Of a stretch of DNA of 64,000 bases, positions 27,356 through 36,932 are shown one piece after another. Every line of letters begins with the position of its first letter. Positions within the stretch are counted from its first letter, which is position 1. The notes beneath the pieces were generated by a model. The model saw only the letters and a list, made by a program, of their open reading frames with translations, did not search any database and was not told the DNA's origin. Both the position numbers and the translations under genes were made by a program. The stretch is from CAWDMN01 sp963803155 (lineage in GTDB: Bacteria > Acidobacteriota > Terriglobia > Versatilivoradales > Versatilivoraceae): assembly GCA_963803155.1 (NCBI GenBank), contig CAWDMN010000027.1, forward strand, positions 105,607-169,606, given 5' to 3'.

Positions 27356-28410
27356 TGGTTAATCATTCTGCACGAATTGCAGCCCTTGAATTCGCATTGC
27401 CCCCTTTGAAAGTCCCGCAGCCTGAAGCCGCGACGTTTTTGTTGCAACATTATCGAACAGTTTTGAAACCCTCCAGTGTTCGGGTCATGAAGCGGGTTTT
27501 TACTCATCCGAGCATTCAAAACCGGAGTTTTGCCTTGGATAGCAAGGAAATGATCCTTGAGACCGATCCCGATCATCGTGTCGAACGGTTTACCCGATGG
27601 GGCGTAGAACTTGGAGCAGAGGCTCTCGGAAAAGCGCTGCAATCCATCGGCTGCAATGGCGATGATTTGTCCGCCATTGTAGTCAACACCTGCACTGGCT
27701 ACATCTGTCCGGGCCTCTCCACCTACCTGATCGAAAAATTGAATTTGAGTCGAAATATCCGGCTTTACGACATGGTCGGCAGTGGCTGCGGAGGCGCCAT
27801 CCCCAATGTGCAACTTGGAGAGGGAATTTTGTCTGGCGATCCTGATGGGCTGGTTGCATGTATTTCAGTGGAGATTTGCAGCTGCACTTTCCAAATGGCG
27901 GACGACTTGAGTCTGATTGTTTCCAATGCCCTGTTCGGAGATGGCGCAGCAGCCGCTTTGCTGTGGAATAAGCCGCAAGGGATGCGACTGATTGCCTCGG
28001 CTTCACAACATGCCCCGGAATACAGGGAAGACATTCGTTTTGTGCACAAGCAGGGCCAACTCCACAATCAGCTTTCCCCTCGCCTGCCAGGTTTGGCCGC
28101 CGCTACAGCTGTGAAGGCTCTTGAAAAACTCCTTCACCCACTCAAGCTATCGAAGAGAGATATTCGTCATTGGGCCTTGCATCCCGGGGGCGAAAATGTG
28201 ATCAATGCAGTTCGCGATGAGTTCGGTTTGAGTGAAGAATTGCTTGAACCGACACGCCGGGTTTTGGCGGATTTTGGAAACATGTCGTCTCCAACAGTTT
28301 GGTATGTGCTGCGGGAACTCAAGAACAGAGGTATTGAACCGGGCGATTATATCGTCATGCTGGCATTCGGTGCCGGTTTTTCCGCACACGCTATGCTGCT
28401 GCAAAAATAG
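27355..28410 (+). CDS. Type III polyketide synthase (chalcone synthase-like)
   Basis: A 351-residue thiolase-fold enzyme that extends an acyl-CoA starter with malonyl-CoA units. The triad is visible: Cys145 (GSGCGGA), His276 (ALHPGGENVINAV) and Asn309 (FGNMSSPTVWYVL). The type III marker VVNTCTGYICPGLSTYL (residues 109-125) is also present. KAS III (FabH) would have a different Cys context and an ACP-binding surface. The product could be an alkylpyrone, resorcinol or phloroglucinol. The ATG shares an A with the TAA of the radical SAM gene. No accessory methyltransferase, oxidase or transporter follows, so the cassette is just two genes. Confidence 0.85.
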   Translation: MVNHSARIAALEFALPPLKVPQPEAATFLLQHYRTVLKPSSVRVMKRVFTHPSIQNRSFALDSKEMILETDPDHRVERFTRWGVELGAEALGKALQSIGCNGDDLSAIVVNTCTGYICPGLSTYLIEKLNLSRNIRLYDMVGSGCGGAIPNVQLGEGILSGDPDGLVACISVEICSCTFQMADDLSLIVSNALFGDGAAAALLWNKPQGMRLIASASQHAPEYREDIRFVHKQGQLHNQLSPRLPGLAAATAVKALEKLLHPLKLSKRDIRHWALHPGGENVINAVRDEFGLSEELLEPTRRVLADFGNMSSPTVWYVLRELKNRGIEPGDYIVMLAFGAGFSAHAMLLQK

Positions 28411-28491
28411 CGAAAGGTCCGCGAATAAAAATGAAAAGATGAGCAGTAGTTGAACTTTTGAGCATCGGACCCACTCACTTGGAGAGAGAAT

Positions 28492-29667
28492 CTATAGTTT
28501 GCCCTGATACGGTTTTTTCATAAATCGAGAAGCTTGCCTCAGAGTCTCATCCACATTGGGGAGTCCAAGGACCGCCTGATATTCCTGGATGGCGGCAGAG
28601 CGCTGATTGAGCAGGTCCAAAGCAAAACCTTTGGCCAAATGAGCCTGAGCAAGGAATGTCTTGTCATCGCGCAGAGTCTCAATCCCTTGAGTCAAGCTGG
28701 AAACCGCTTCCCGCGCCATCCTCCCGTCCAGTTCCAAACGTCCTTTTCCAAGCAAAGCATAACCCCGCGCAAACCTGACTTTGGATTTCATGGGATATTC
28801 CCCGAGCAAGCTGGAAAAAAACCGAATGCCATCTTCCGTCCGGTGCTGATCGATATAATAGTTGGAAAACCAGATTAATAGAATGTGGTTCGACGGATAT
28901 TGTCGAATGAGGAAGCGCATTAAACTCTCATACTTATCAAACCATTTCTCATTGTAATAAATCCCCAGTAATATGATTCGGGCTTCGGTTTGGGCAAATT
29001 CTCCTTTTTGAACCGCCTCTTCCAGATCCTTAATGCTCTGGGTTTTATTCCCGCGGACTCCAATAACCATGGCCAGATGGCGCAGGATAGGCGGCAGCGC
29101 TTCGGGTGCGTAATAATATGAACCAGTGCCAATCCGGCAATCGTAACAGTCCGGGCGGAGAGCCAACGCATTCCGGTTATTTTTGTCTCCCTTCATCCCG
29201 CTGCGCATGGCAGCTAAATAGCTGTGAGTGATGGTCACAAAAAAGCGAGTCTCGTTTCCGTAAATTCCGGCCAGGAACATCTGTGCATAAAAATCTTTTG
29301 AATCCCTGGCCACTAAGGATTCTCCCCGCTTGATCCCTTCTGCTGAATATTGAAGAAACCGGGCCTGCAATTCTTTGTTTGATTTATCCCCAAGACATTG
29401 CCACCAGACAGACTCAGCTTTGTACATATATCCCACTGGGTGGTCCGGATAAAGGCGGAGGATTGCATCAAAGCTCCCATCCGCTTTCAAGTAATCACAG
29501 TTGTACATAGCTTCTTGGCCGTTGCGGATTAGCTGTGCCAATTGAGTGGTAATATGGAAAATGGATTGGTCTGGGTTAGTTTCACTTCGAACTGATAAGG
29601 AGACAGAAAATAGAGAGGAAAAAGTGAGGAATAACGCCCCAGAAATCAGAAATGAATTCTTTTTCAC
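28492..29667 (-). CDS. Exported TPR-repeat protein
   Basis: A 391-residue protein with an N-terminal signal peptide (KKNSFLISGALFLTFSSLFS, residues 2-21) and helical TPR-like repeats. Examples are CDYLKADGSFDAILRLYPDH near 60 and ARGYALLGKGRLEL ... AHLAKGFALDLLNQRSAAIQ in the last third. There is no enzymatic motif. It is likely a periplasmic scaffold. The start is GTG with AGGA about a dozen bases upstream. It converges with the type III PKS gene and is the last of a run of minus-strand exported-protein genes, but a 230-base gap argues for its own promoter. Confidence 0.75.
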   Translation of the reverse strand: MKKNSFLISGALFLTFSSLFSVSLSVRSETNPDQSIFHITTQLAQLIRNGQEAMYNCDYLKADGSFDAILRLYPDHPVGYMYKAESVWWQCLGDKSNKELQARFLQYSAEGIKRGESLVARDSKDFYAQMFLAGIYGNETRFFVTITHSYLAAMRSGMKGDKNNRNALALRPDCYDCRIGTGSYYYAPEALPPILRHLAMVIGVRGNKTQSIKDLEEAVQKGEFAQTEARIILLGIYYNEKWFDKYESLMRFLIRQYPSNHILLIWFSNYYIDQHRTEDGIRFFSSLLGEYPMKSKVRFARGYALLGKGRLELDGRMAREAVSSLTQGIETLRDDKTFLAQAHLAKGFALDLLNQRSAAIQEYQAVLGLPNVDETLRQASRFMKKPYQGKL

Positions 29668-29898
29668 TATGTTTAAAAATCCTCGCTGTTCTTATCCTAA
29701 TTCCTACCATACAATTCAATCATCCTAACAATGAATCTTGTGCTGACGATTAAGGTCGTTTCCCTTTTTCGCTGGCCAGTCTTCATACAGAACTATAGGG
29801 CGTCATGTTGAACCGGCACATCTGAGCCCTTCAATCTCCCCGCAAGCTATATCATGATCGTCGTCATAATGGATAAGCGAACGGATTCTGTGATCCTC

Positions 29899-30948
29899 TT
29901 AATAACCAGGGACGTCTGCTTGATGGTAGAGTTTTTTGATGCGTTGTTGTTCATCCTCCGCTTCCGAGATGCCGAGAGAACGGATCATCTCCCTGATTGT
30001 GATGCCATGGTCGTTAGACCAGAAGAGACCACAATCTTCATCCACATAATAATGGAATCCCACTCTACTTCCATACTTTGTTTTGAGTGCCTCTCCATCC
30101 CGTAGTTTTGGACTCCAAGGAAGAATGGCGTAACTGAGGTCGATTTCCTCGACGAGGAGATGCCCAGGAGGTTTTACTTGCGAGAATATTTTCCCGGTTG
30201 GTTCAAATATTGAGGCATTGTCGCGCCAAGTGCTCGAGGCTATATAGTAGTGGTACCGCAAGGCCCGTGCAGCTGGGTGAGCGGTTTGCGGCGACTGCGT
30301 GGGCCACGCCACTAGTTCTGCACCTCTGCGAGCCAATTGTTCCCACCCCATGTCAAACTCCATGTCAAAGCAAATTTGTATCCCCAGCCTGCCAAAATCG
30401 CAGTTAAAAACCGGCACTTCCTTGCCACAGGTCATCCCTCCTTCCATTGAGTCACTGCCGGTCTGTACCGCCAAGTGAAGCTTGCGATAAATTCCCACCA
30501 TGTCACCCTTACGATCAACCAGAATGGCAGCATTGGAGCAGATCCGCCGCTCTTTGTTTTCGAGGAGGTATAAAGGCACCACAATGTAGCAACTCAATTG
30601 CCGCGCTTTCCGTGAAAAAGCTTCTTTCACTGCTCCTTCAAAAGAGACTGAATTAGCGACAATGTCCCCCGAAATTTCTCCGTTGACTGCAACTTCGGGC
30701 AAAATTGCCAAATCAAGACCCCGGCTATATTTCTTTTGTGACTCTTCCGCCATACGATCAACGATCCCTGTCAGTTGCTCAAGACGCTTCTGTAATCCGG
30801 GATATTCCACCCAGAAGGGCTCTACTACTGTACCGAGGATCACCTTGCGGGGGAGATGGCACGAGGGAGCATCCGCCATCAATAAGTTCGGCCCCGCGGC
30901 GACGAGCCAAGCCAGCATGCCCGCAAAAAAAGTCCGGAATGTAAACAT
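29899..30948 (-). CDS. Exported carbon-nitrogen hydrolase (nitrilase superfamily)
   Basis: A 349-residue nitrilase-fold enzyme with the catalytic Glu85 (AILPEVAVNGE), Lys156 (YRKLHLAVQ) and Cys193 (LGIQICFDMEF). It should hydrolyse an amide, ureido or nitrile bond; the exact substrate is not evident. Residues 1-26 (FRTFFAGMLAWLVAAGPNLLMADA) form a signal peptide, which is unusual for this mostly cytosolic family. Lnt-type apolipoprotein acyltransferases have eight membrane helices and are excluded. The frame extends to 31005, but starting at 30948 puts the signal peptide at the N-terminus. Neither start has a clear ribosome site. Confidence 0.78.
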   Translation of the reverse strand: MFTFRTFFAGMLAWLVAAGPNLLMADAPSCHLPRKVILGTVVEPFWVEYPGLQKRLEQLTGIVDRMAEESQKKYSRGLDLAILPEVAVNGEISGDIVANSVSFEGAVKEAFSRKARQLSCYIVVPLYLLENKERRICSNAAILVDRKGDMVGIYRKLHLAVQTGSDSMEGGMTCGKEVPVFNCDFGRLGIQICFDMEFDMGWEQLARRGAELVAWPTQSPQTAHPAARALRYHYYIASSTWRDNASIFEPTGKIFSQVKPPGHLLVEEIDLSYAILPWSPKLRDGEALKTKYGSRVGFHYYVDEDCGLFWSNDHGITIREMIRSLGISEAEDEQQRIKKLYHQADVPGY

Positions 30949-31005
30949 TGTAGTTCGTCTTGTTATCAGCATTGTCGAAGAAAACATGAGGCTGCCTCCA
31001 TTCAT

Positions 31006-31552
31006 GATATGTCAAACTTTCTACACTTGCTGGCGCAAAGGCACATCCTCAAAAAAATATTCTTTCTTATTCCTCGCCAGCGGATGGACAATTTCAGACT
31101 TGAGCAAGATCTTTCGATTTTCATCGCAGATTTATTCTTCATGAGAATAGTTACGGCACGGGGATGTTTATGATCAGGCGGCGCACTTTCGGGATTGCTT
31201 CTCCACCTAAGTTTCCTTCGGATAAAAAAAGGACGCAAAAATTGACAAACAACAGGAGGCAGGTATTATGAACTTATAGGGCAGATTTTGAAAGTCACAC
31301 TTGAATACCCTCATCTGGGTGAAAGAAGGAGGATCCTCCTCCAACAAGCCTTTTACCCAGCATCCCACCATAAATTGCCACAAATGTGGTTGCGGCGGTA
31401 GCCCTACGCCGCAACCCGTTTCGAATCGTTCGTAGTCATTCTTTGCGAATTCAACCTTAATCATTTTTTTTCGGGAGAAGAGTTTTGCTTTTCCTCATAC
31501 CTCTTCTGCACTTCTGCATGAAGCGTGACTCGGCTTAATTGAGATGCCCGAT
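31006..31552. other. Intergenic region with a REP-like hairpin
   Basis: No gene is apparent. A perfect 10-bp inverted repeat GGTTGCGGCG / CGCCGCAACC at 31388-31397 and 31407-31416 with a 9-base loop looks like a repetitive extragenic palindrome. The remaining sequence is AT-leaning and without recognisable content. Confidence 0.5.
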
Positions 31553-33250
31553 TTAATTCTTCCTAAAATTTTGGAGTGAGATCTGATTCTTTCCTTCTTC
31601 GATAGCATAAAATTGATCTGCGGCAATGTTTTTAAATGTCTGTTTGATTCCGCTAGGCCAGAAAACCTCAATTTGCTCAACCTGAGTCTCCTTCCCCAGG
31701 CCGAAATGACATCGGAGATCACTCTGGGAGAGATAACTCCCGCCTCCTGCTACTTCTCGGATTTGAGAATATTTTCCAGCGAGCAGCTTGATTCGTGTCC
31801 CCATAGCATCGCGGTTGCTTTTTGTTCCGACCAATTTCAGATTTACAAAATGATTTCCAGTTCCCCCTTGGTTGTGGGCTAGCAAAGGGGGGTCTCCATC
31901 ATTGCCCACGATCAAATCCATATTCCCGTCGTTGTCAAAATCGGCAAATCCGACTCCCCTCCCGGAGGAGGGGATTGAGAAGGCATCGCCTGATAATTTG
32001 GCAACATCGGCAAACCTTTCGTTGGACTGGTTGTGGAAGAGGGAGTTGATTTGTTTGTATCGCACTTCAGGAGAGACAATCTCCACTTCTGGATAAACGT
32101 GCCCATTCGCAATGAAGATATCCAACCAGCCGTCATTGTCGTAATCAAAGAAGCCTCCACCAAAGCTCAGCACATTTCGTGTTGCCTCGGCAATCCCCGA
32201 AAGCCGGCTGACTTCATCAAAATATCCCTTGCCGTCGTTGCGCCAGAGGTGATCTGACGCCAACTGGAAGTCGGATATATAGAGATCCAGGGTGCTATCA
32301 TTGTTGTAATCTCCTAGAGAAATGCACATGGCTGCCATGGGGTTCCCGCTGGCAGTGATAGCTACGCCACGAGGCAATGCTTCCTCGCTGAACCTCCCGT
32401 TATGATTGTTGTGAAAGAGGTAGGTTTCCAATCCATCGTTGGCCACGAAAAGATCAACCCATCCATCATTGTCGAAATCGCCCGCTCCGACTGAGAGATT
32501 CAGCCCGTTGGGCATGAAAATGCCCGTAGTCTTGGTAACATTGGTGAATGTCCCATTGCCATTGTTATGATAGAGAATTCCAGGTGATCCGCCATAAACG
32601 GTCGGGCGGCAACTGGTCTTGACCCCATAGCCAATCATGCAGGTTCGTTGGCTGGAGGGCAGAAAGTTGGCATATCCGCCCACATACAGGTCCAGAAATC
32701 CGTCACGGTCATAATCAAAAAAGGTCGCGCCCGTGTGGAAAACAGTCCCCAATTCCGTTGCCGCCACTCCGGCTTGATCGGTTACATCGGTAAAAGTTCC
32801 GTCTCCATTGTTATGATAAAGAATGCATTTGCCGTACTGCGTCACATACAGGTCCGGGAATCCATCATTGTCGTAATCCCCCCAGACACACCCCAAACCA
32901 TAGGCGTTCCCGCCGACACCCGCTTTGCTAGTCACATCGGTAAAGGTCCCATCTCTATTATTACGAAAGAGAGCATTTTGGACCGTGATTCCCCGATTAT
33001 AAAGGTCGCGCCCGTTTACAATATAAAAATCCATCCAACCATCGCCGTCATAATCCGCGACACCCACACCAGGACCTGCCTCTTCAAGGATCGTGGAAAT
33101 CCCCTTATTCCCTTTGAAATGGACGAAATGAATACCTGCGGCTTTGGTTACATTGGTGAATTGGACTGCTCCGTTGGCCCATACCGCAGTAAAAAGAAAT
33201 TGTGGCAAGAGGATAATCAGGCCGAAAATGAGTGGGGAAAATCTGAACAT
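31553..33250 (-). CDS. Exported FG-GAP/VCBS repeat protein with ASPIC/UnbV domain
   Basis: A 565-residue secreted protein. A signal peptide (FRFSPLIFGLIILLPQFLFT) is followed by about seven FG-GAP/VCBS beta-propeller units with Ca-binding loops of the type DYDGDGWMDFYIV and DYDNDGFPDLYVT. The C-terminal ASPIC/UnbV domain (residues ~470-555) ends in FWPSGIKQTFKNI. The related human CRTAC1 and bacterial UnbV families are extracellular; their role in bacteria is unclear. The frame can be opened four codons earlier at a TTG (33262), but the ATG at 33250 is a simpler start. It lies downstream of the TonB receptor, separated by that gene's terminator. Confidence 0.88.
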   Translation of the reverse strand: MFRFSPLIFGLIILLPQFLFTAVWANGAVQFTNVTKAAGIHFVHFKGNKGISTILEEAGPGVGVADYDGDGWMDFYIVNGRDLYNRGITVQNALFRNNRDGTFTDVTSKAGVGGNAYGLGCVWGDYDNDGFPDLYVTQYGKCILYHNNGDGTFTDVTDQAGVAATELGTVFHTGATFFDYDRDGFLDLYVGGYANFLPSSQRTCMIGYGVKTSCRPTVYGGSPGILYHNNGNGTFTNVTKTTGIFMPNGLNLSVGAGDFDNDGWVDLFVANDGLETYLFHNNHNGRFSEEALPRGVAITASGNPMAAMCISLGDYNNDSTLDLYISDFQLASDHLWRNDGKGYFDEVSRLSGIAEATRNVLSFGGGFFDYDNDGWLDIFIANGHVYPEVEIVSPEVRYKQINSLFHNQSNERFADVAKLSGDAFSIPSSGRGVGFADFDNDGNMDLIVGNDGDPPLLAHNQGGTGNHFVNLKLVGTKSNRDAMGTRIKLLAGKYSQIREVAGGGSYLSQSDLRCHFGLGKETQVEQIEVFWPSGIKQTFKNIAADQFYAIEEGKNQISLQNFRKN

Positions 33251-33400
33251 GGGAGTAGTCAACAGAGCAGCCCCTGCAAGGAAAGTGCCGGGATTCGACT
33301 GTGGAATTTTGTGGTACCCCTTGTCAAAAAAAAATCTTTCTTCGATTTTAGTTCAAGGCTCTACCCGATAGTCGTTGGGGTCTATTTTAGGAATTATCGG

Positions 33401-33428
33401 AAAAAAGCGGGGATTGGATTCCCCGCTT
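33401..33428 (-). terminator. Intrinsic terminator of the TonB receptor gene
   Basis: A 9-bp stem (33405-33413 with 33420-33428, core GCGGGGA/TCCCCGC) and a 6-base loop, followed on the minus strand by a run of six T residues (complement of 33401-33406). It lies 46 bases after the receptor stop codon. Confidence 0.85.
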
Positions 33429-33473
33429 CTGAGTGCATCGAGTCTCGATCGCCTCCAAACAGGCAGAGGGAGT

Positions 33474-36400
33474 TCAATAGTAAAGCTTCAAAGCAAACTG
33501 AATGTTGCGCGCGCCTTGTGAGCTTCGGATCTCCCCCAATTGCGGTCCAAGCCCATTATTGGGAGCTCCGAGAATCGGCGTGTTGGTAAAGTTGAGAAAT
33601 TCAGCACGGAATTCCAGTCTGGTTTTTTCGGTGAAACGGAAGCTCTTCTGAACACTGAGATCCAGATCTCTCAAGCCTGGACCATATTGTGTCCCATTGC
33701 CGCAAGTGCCGAAATCTCCCAACCCCGGTTGTGCATACGCAGATGGGTCAAACCACTGATAGCCTCCATCCGGAGCATTCTGCGTGCCAAATGTAGTGGG
33801 TGGCCCCACACACGAGGCCCTTGAACCCCGGGAATTGGTATGGGTACTATCATTGGCGGAGATAGTAGTCGGGAAACCGCCACGCAAGGTCAAAATGCCT
33901 GTCACGGCCCAATTGCCGAGGATGTTTTTGGCCACCGGGTTCATGTTGTTCCCCCACTTCTTTCCATAGCCGACAGGCAGTTCATAAACAACATAACTGG
34001 TCAGAAGGTGCCGGACGTCGAAGAAAGAGGGCCCCCATTCTGCCCGCATGTCGTAAAGGTTTTGCCAATAGGGCGAATTGGGAACCACTTGCCCTCCCCA
34101 AGATCCGTAATAGCCGCTCGAATTCGACATGGCTTTCGAATAGGTATAAGCGACCTGATATTGGAGTCCGCTACTGTACCGTTTTCGCAAGACGGCTTGC
34201 AGTGCATCATAACGCATCGTCCCATTGGACTCCGTTCCGGAAATCTGGGAAATCACCGCCAAGTCGGGGTTGCCTGCCAGATAAGGGCTTGGAGCGGTGA
34301 TTGGATTTCCGCTCGCGTCCTTTCCCAACAATTGCCGTTGGAAATATGGCATTGGCACCATCAGGTGTGTTCCCTTTTGACCCACATAACCCAATTGCAG
34401 GGTTGTGTTTCCCTTAAACATGCTTTCCACCGAGAAATTCCACTGGTTTGCTATGGCCGGTTTGATATTTGGGTCCCACAGACGGATGGTGGCATTGGCA
34501 AACGGATTAACCGCGTTTGTCAAAACCGTCATCCCCTGATCAATGGTGGAGCCAGGAAATGCGAGGGAATCGTAAGTTAGGTTGTGTTCAGTGTTCAATG
34601 GGGGATTGATGGGCAGACGCAAATTTGTCCCCGTCCCCTCGAGGTAAGCGGATACTGTATAAGCTCCCCGAACCAGGAAGGTCTTGTTCCATAGCTCCGG
34701 ATTCCAGGAGAACCCGAACCGGGGCTGGAAGTTGCCGATTCCCCAATTGTAAGAGTTGTAGAGCGCCCGACTGTTGGAATACAAGGTGCTCTGTCCAGGA
34801 ACCTGGATGGCGCCGCTGAATGGATCGAAATTCACTTGGCGGTCTTTCACCTCCACCCAGGGAGTGTGGGTTTCATAGCGGAGACCATAATTCAAAGTGA
34901 AATTGTTGTTGACCCGCCAGGTATCCTGCACGAAAAGCCCGATGGTGGTGGATCGCTGTCCCCACACATTTCCGGCTAGTCCCCTCTGGACAATTTCGGG
35001 TAAGCCGAGGAAAAAGTCCGCCTCGGGAATACCTGATCCTGAACCGGCGGTAGAAAATTCATTGGGACCAGCCGTCCATCTTCCATCGAAAGTCATGTGC
35101 CCGGTCGTGCCGTAATTGCCGGCGTAAAAAACGTTGATCCTATCTCGAAAGTATTGGAACCCGGCGTGGACGGTGTGCGATCTTTTTGTCATAATCACCG
35201 TGTCTTCCGCCTGGATCACCGTGCTGGCAAACATCTGTTGAGTGCCGATGTTGTCACTTCCAATACCACTAGCATAACCGTTCGAGAAGCTAATTCCGAA
35301 AAAACCAGGACCTCGGTCGTTTCCGTTGAGGATTCCCAGCGATTGCGCGATATTGCCAAGGCCATTGTCCGTTCCCCCATTGTGGACTAGGATGTAATTA
35401 ACGCCCCCACGAAAATCATTCACGATGCTAGGACCAATCGTATGCGTCCAATCGACTACACCACTTTGAGTCGGCGCATTCCAGAATCTGCCGAAATTCA
35501 AGGGGAAGCTGTTGGATGAAGGATTCTGCTGCCAACTTTGAGAGTAACGACCAAAGAGTTTGTCTTTTTCAGTAACATTGTAGTCGATCTTTATGTCGTA
35601 TTGATCCCCTTGCTGAAAGCTGCTATTGGTGTTGATGAAGTTGTTCTGCAGGTTGTTATTTGTCGGCAACGGGTAAAGCGACGCATTGGAAAACAGCTTC
35701 TGGGCCACCGGGTTTATCATGCTAAGAGGGATGATGTTTCCGGGAAAGGGATCGCGCACTGTGATGCTCGGATTGTTCGGATCGGGATGTGTGCTGTAAG
35801 GATTGTAGAGCTGAATAGGATTGGGTAAGGAAAGTAGCTGCGAAAAATCCCCCTGCCGCTCCGCCGCCGTGAATACTGTAATGGGGCCCGTGGAGGAAGG
35901 AGTATGGTAGCGGATCCCCTGGTAATCCCCAAAGAAGAACAGCTTATCCTTCTTAATTGGGCCCCCGATGGTCGCTCCAAACATGTTCCAGCGCATCCTT
36001 CCTTTAACATCTTTATCGTTGCAGTTGCTCATGGCGCAAGACCACTTGGCTGCCCAATCTGCCGCATTGAAAACGTCGTTGCGCAAAAATTCAAAGACAT
36101 TCCCGTGAAGTTCGTTGGTCCCGGATTTAATTGTGGTGCTGACCACCCCGCCCTGAAAATTGCCGAAATCCGCTGGGGCGTTGTTGGTGATCATGTTGAA
36201 CTCCTGAATGGCATCCGGGCTAGGTGCAAACCCGGCGAGGTTGTCCGACACCTGATTGTTATCCAAACCATCCAACATGAAATTATTGGATTGTTCACGG
36301 TTGCCATTCACGTAAGGCCTGCCGCTGTTACCGGTGGTGAGCGGACTCGTCATCGAACTGGGATTTGGATTGGTGGTTCCGGGAGCCAGCATGGTGAGCT

Positions 36401-36932
36401 GAATGTAGTTTCGGGATGCGAGCGGAAGAGCTTCATTGACTTTATTATCAATGATGGTGCCAATCTGCATGGTGTCCGTATTGAGCAGAGGTGGAGCGCC
36501 CGTGACCTCCATGGTTTGGGAGATTTCCCCGATCTTCATGGAGAAATCCACCCGGGCCGTTTGGTTCAATTCTAATTTGAGTGAAGGTTGAACGGCGGTC
36601 TGAAAACCTTTGGCCTCCACACGAATCTCGTAATTGCCAATGGGAACCCGAGGTAGACTATAGTAACCCTCGGTATTCGTATCGGTGGTGACGCTAGTTC
36701 CCCGCTCCAGGTCTTTTGCGGTAACTACTGCTCCGGCAATGGCAGCTCCTGAGGGATCCACCACCTTCCCGGACATTGCGGCTGTCACTTGCTGGCCCCA
36801 GGCTGTTTGTGGAATTGTCAGCAAGGAGCAAATAACGAACATAAGCATCAGCGCACATTTAAGAGATGGTCCATTTGAAATCTGTTCTATATTCATATTC
36901 CCCCAATGACCGGGGAAAATTGATCGTTTCAT
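33474..36932 (-). CDS. TonB-dependent outer-membrane receptor, Oar-like
   Basis: A 1152-residue outer-membrane protein of the type abundant in Acidobacteriota. A late signal segment (residues 25-46, ending TIPQTAWG) precedes a carboxypeptidase-regulatory-like domain (GKVVDPSGAAIAGAVVTAKD, near 55-135). A TonB plug domain (NGNREQSNNFMLDGLDNNQV near 210) and a large beta barrel follow, ending in the typical aromatic residue (ALKLYY). It probably takes up large or complex organic ligands using TonB energy; the ligand cannot be deduced. A strong AAGGAG lies 7 bases before the ATG. No SusD partner is next to it. Confidence 0.92.
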   Translation of the reverse strand: MKRSIFPGHWGNMNIEQISNGPSLKCALMLMFVICSLLTIPQTAWGQQVTAAMSGKVVDPSGAAIAGAVVTAKDLERGTSVTTDTNTEGYYSLPRVPIGNYEIRVEAKGFQTAVQPSLKLELNQTARVDFSMKIGEISQTMEVTGAPPLLNTDTMQIGTIIDNKVNEALPLASRNYIQLTMLAPGTTNPNPSSMTSPLTTGNSGRPYVNGNREQSNNFMLDGLDNNQVSDNLAGFAPSPDAIQEFNMITNNAPADFGNFQGGVVSTTIKSGTNELHGNVFEFLRNDVFNAADWAAKWSCAMSNCNDKDVKGRMRWNMFGATIGGPIKKDKLFFFGDYQGIRYHTPSSTGPITVFTAAERQGDFSQLLSLPNPIQLYNPYSTHPDPNNPSITVRDPFPGNIIPLSMINPVAQKLFSNASLYPLPTNNNLQNNFINTNSSFQQGDQYDIKIDYNVTEKDKLFGRYSQSWQQNPSSNSFPLNFGRFWNAPTQSGVVDWTHTIGPSIVNDFRGGVNYILVHNGGTDNGLGNIAQSLGILNGNDRGPGFFGISFSNGYASGIGSDNIGTQQMFASTVIQAEDTVIMTKRSHTVHAGFQYFRDRINVFYAGNYGTTGHMTFDGRWTAGPNEFSTAGSGSGIPEADFFLGLPEIVQRGLAGNVWGQRSTTIGLFVQDTWRVNNNFTLNYGLRYETHTPWVEVKDRQVNFDPFSGAIQVPGQSTLYSNSRALYNSYNWGIGNFQPRFGFSWNPELWNKTFLVRGAYTVSAYLEGTGTNLRLPINPPLNTEHNLTYDSLAFPGSTIDQGMTVLTNAVNPFANATIRLWDPNIKPAIANQWNFSVESMFKGNTTLQLGYVGQKGTHLMVPMPYFQRQLLGKDASGNPITAPSPYLAGNPDLAVISQISGTESNGTMRYDALQAVLRKRYSSGLQYQVAYTYSKAMSNSSGYYGSWGGQVVPNSPYWQNLYDMRAEWGPSFFDVRHLLTSYVVYELPVGYGKKWGNNMNPVAKNILGNWAVTGILTLRGGFPTTISANDSTHTNSRGSRASCVGPPTTFGTQNAPDGGYQWFDPSAYAQPGLGDFGTCGNGTQYGPGLRDLDLSVQKSFRFTEKTRLEFRAEFLNFTNTPILGAPNNGLGPQLGEIRSSQGARNIQFALKLYY

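Noticed and set aside
27355..28410. Calling the ketosynthase FabH (KAS III)
   Set aside because: The Cys, His and Asn contexts and the CTGxxxPG segment are those of type III polyketide synthases.
32648..33589. 313-codon plus-strand frame
   Set aside because: Antisense to the FG-GAP/ASPIC gene and crossing the receptor terminator. Its repeated Ile/Val pattern is the complement of the Asp-rich Ca-binding loops.
35904..36575. 223-codon plus-strand frame
   Set aside because: Antisense to the TonB-dependent receptor plug domain, with no ribosome site or motif.
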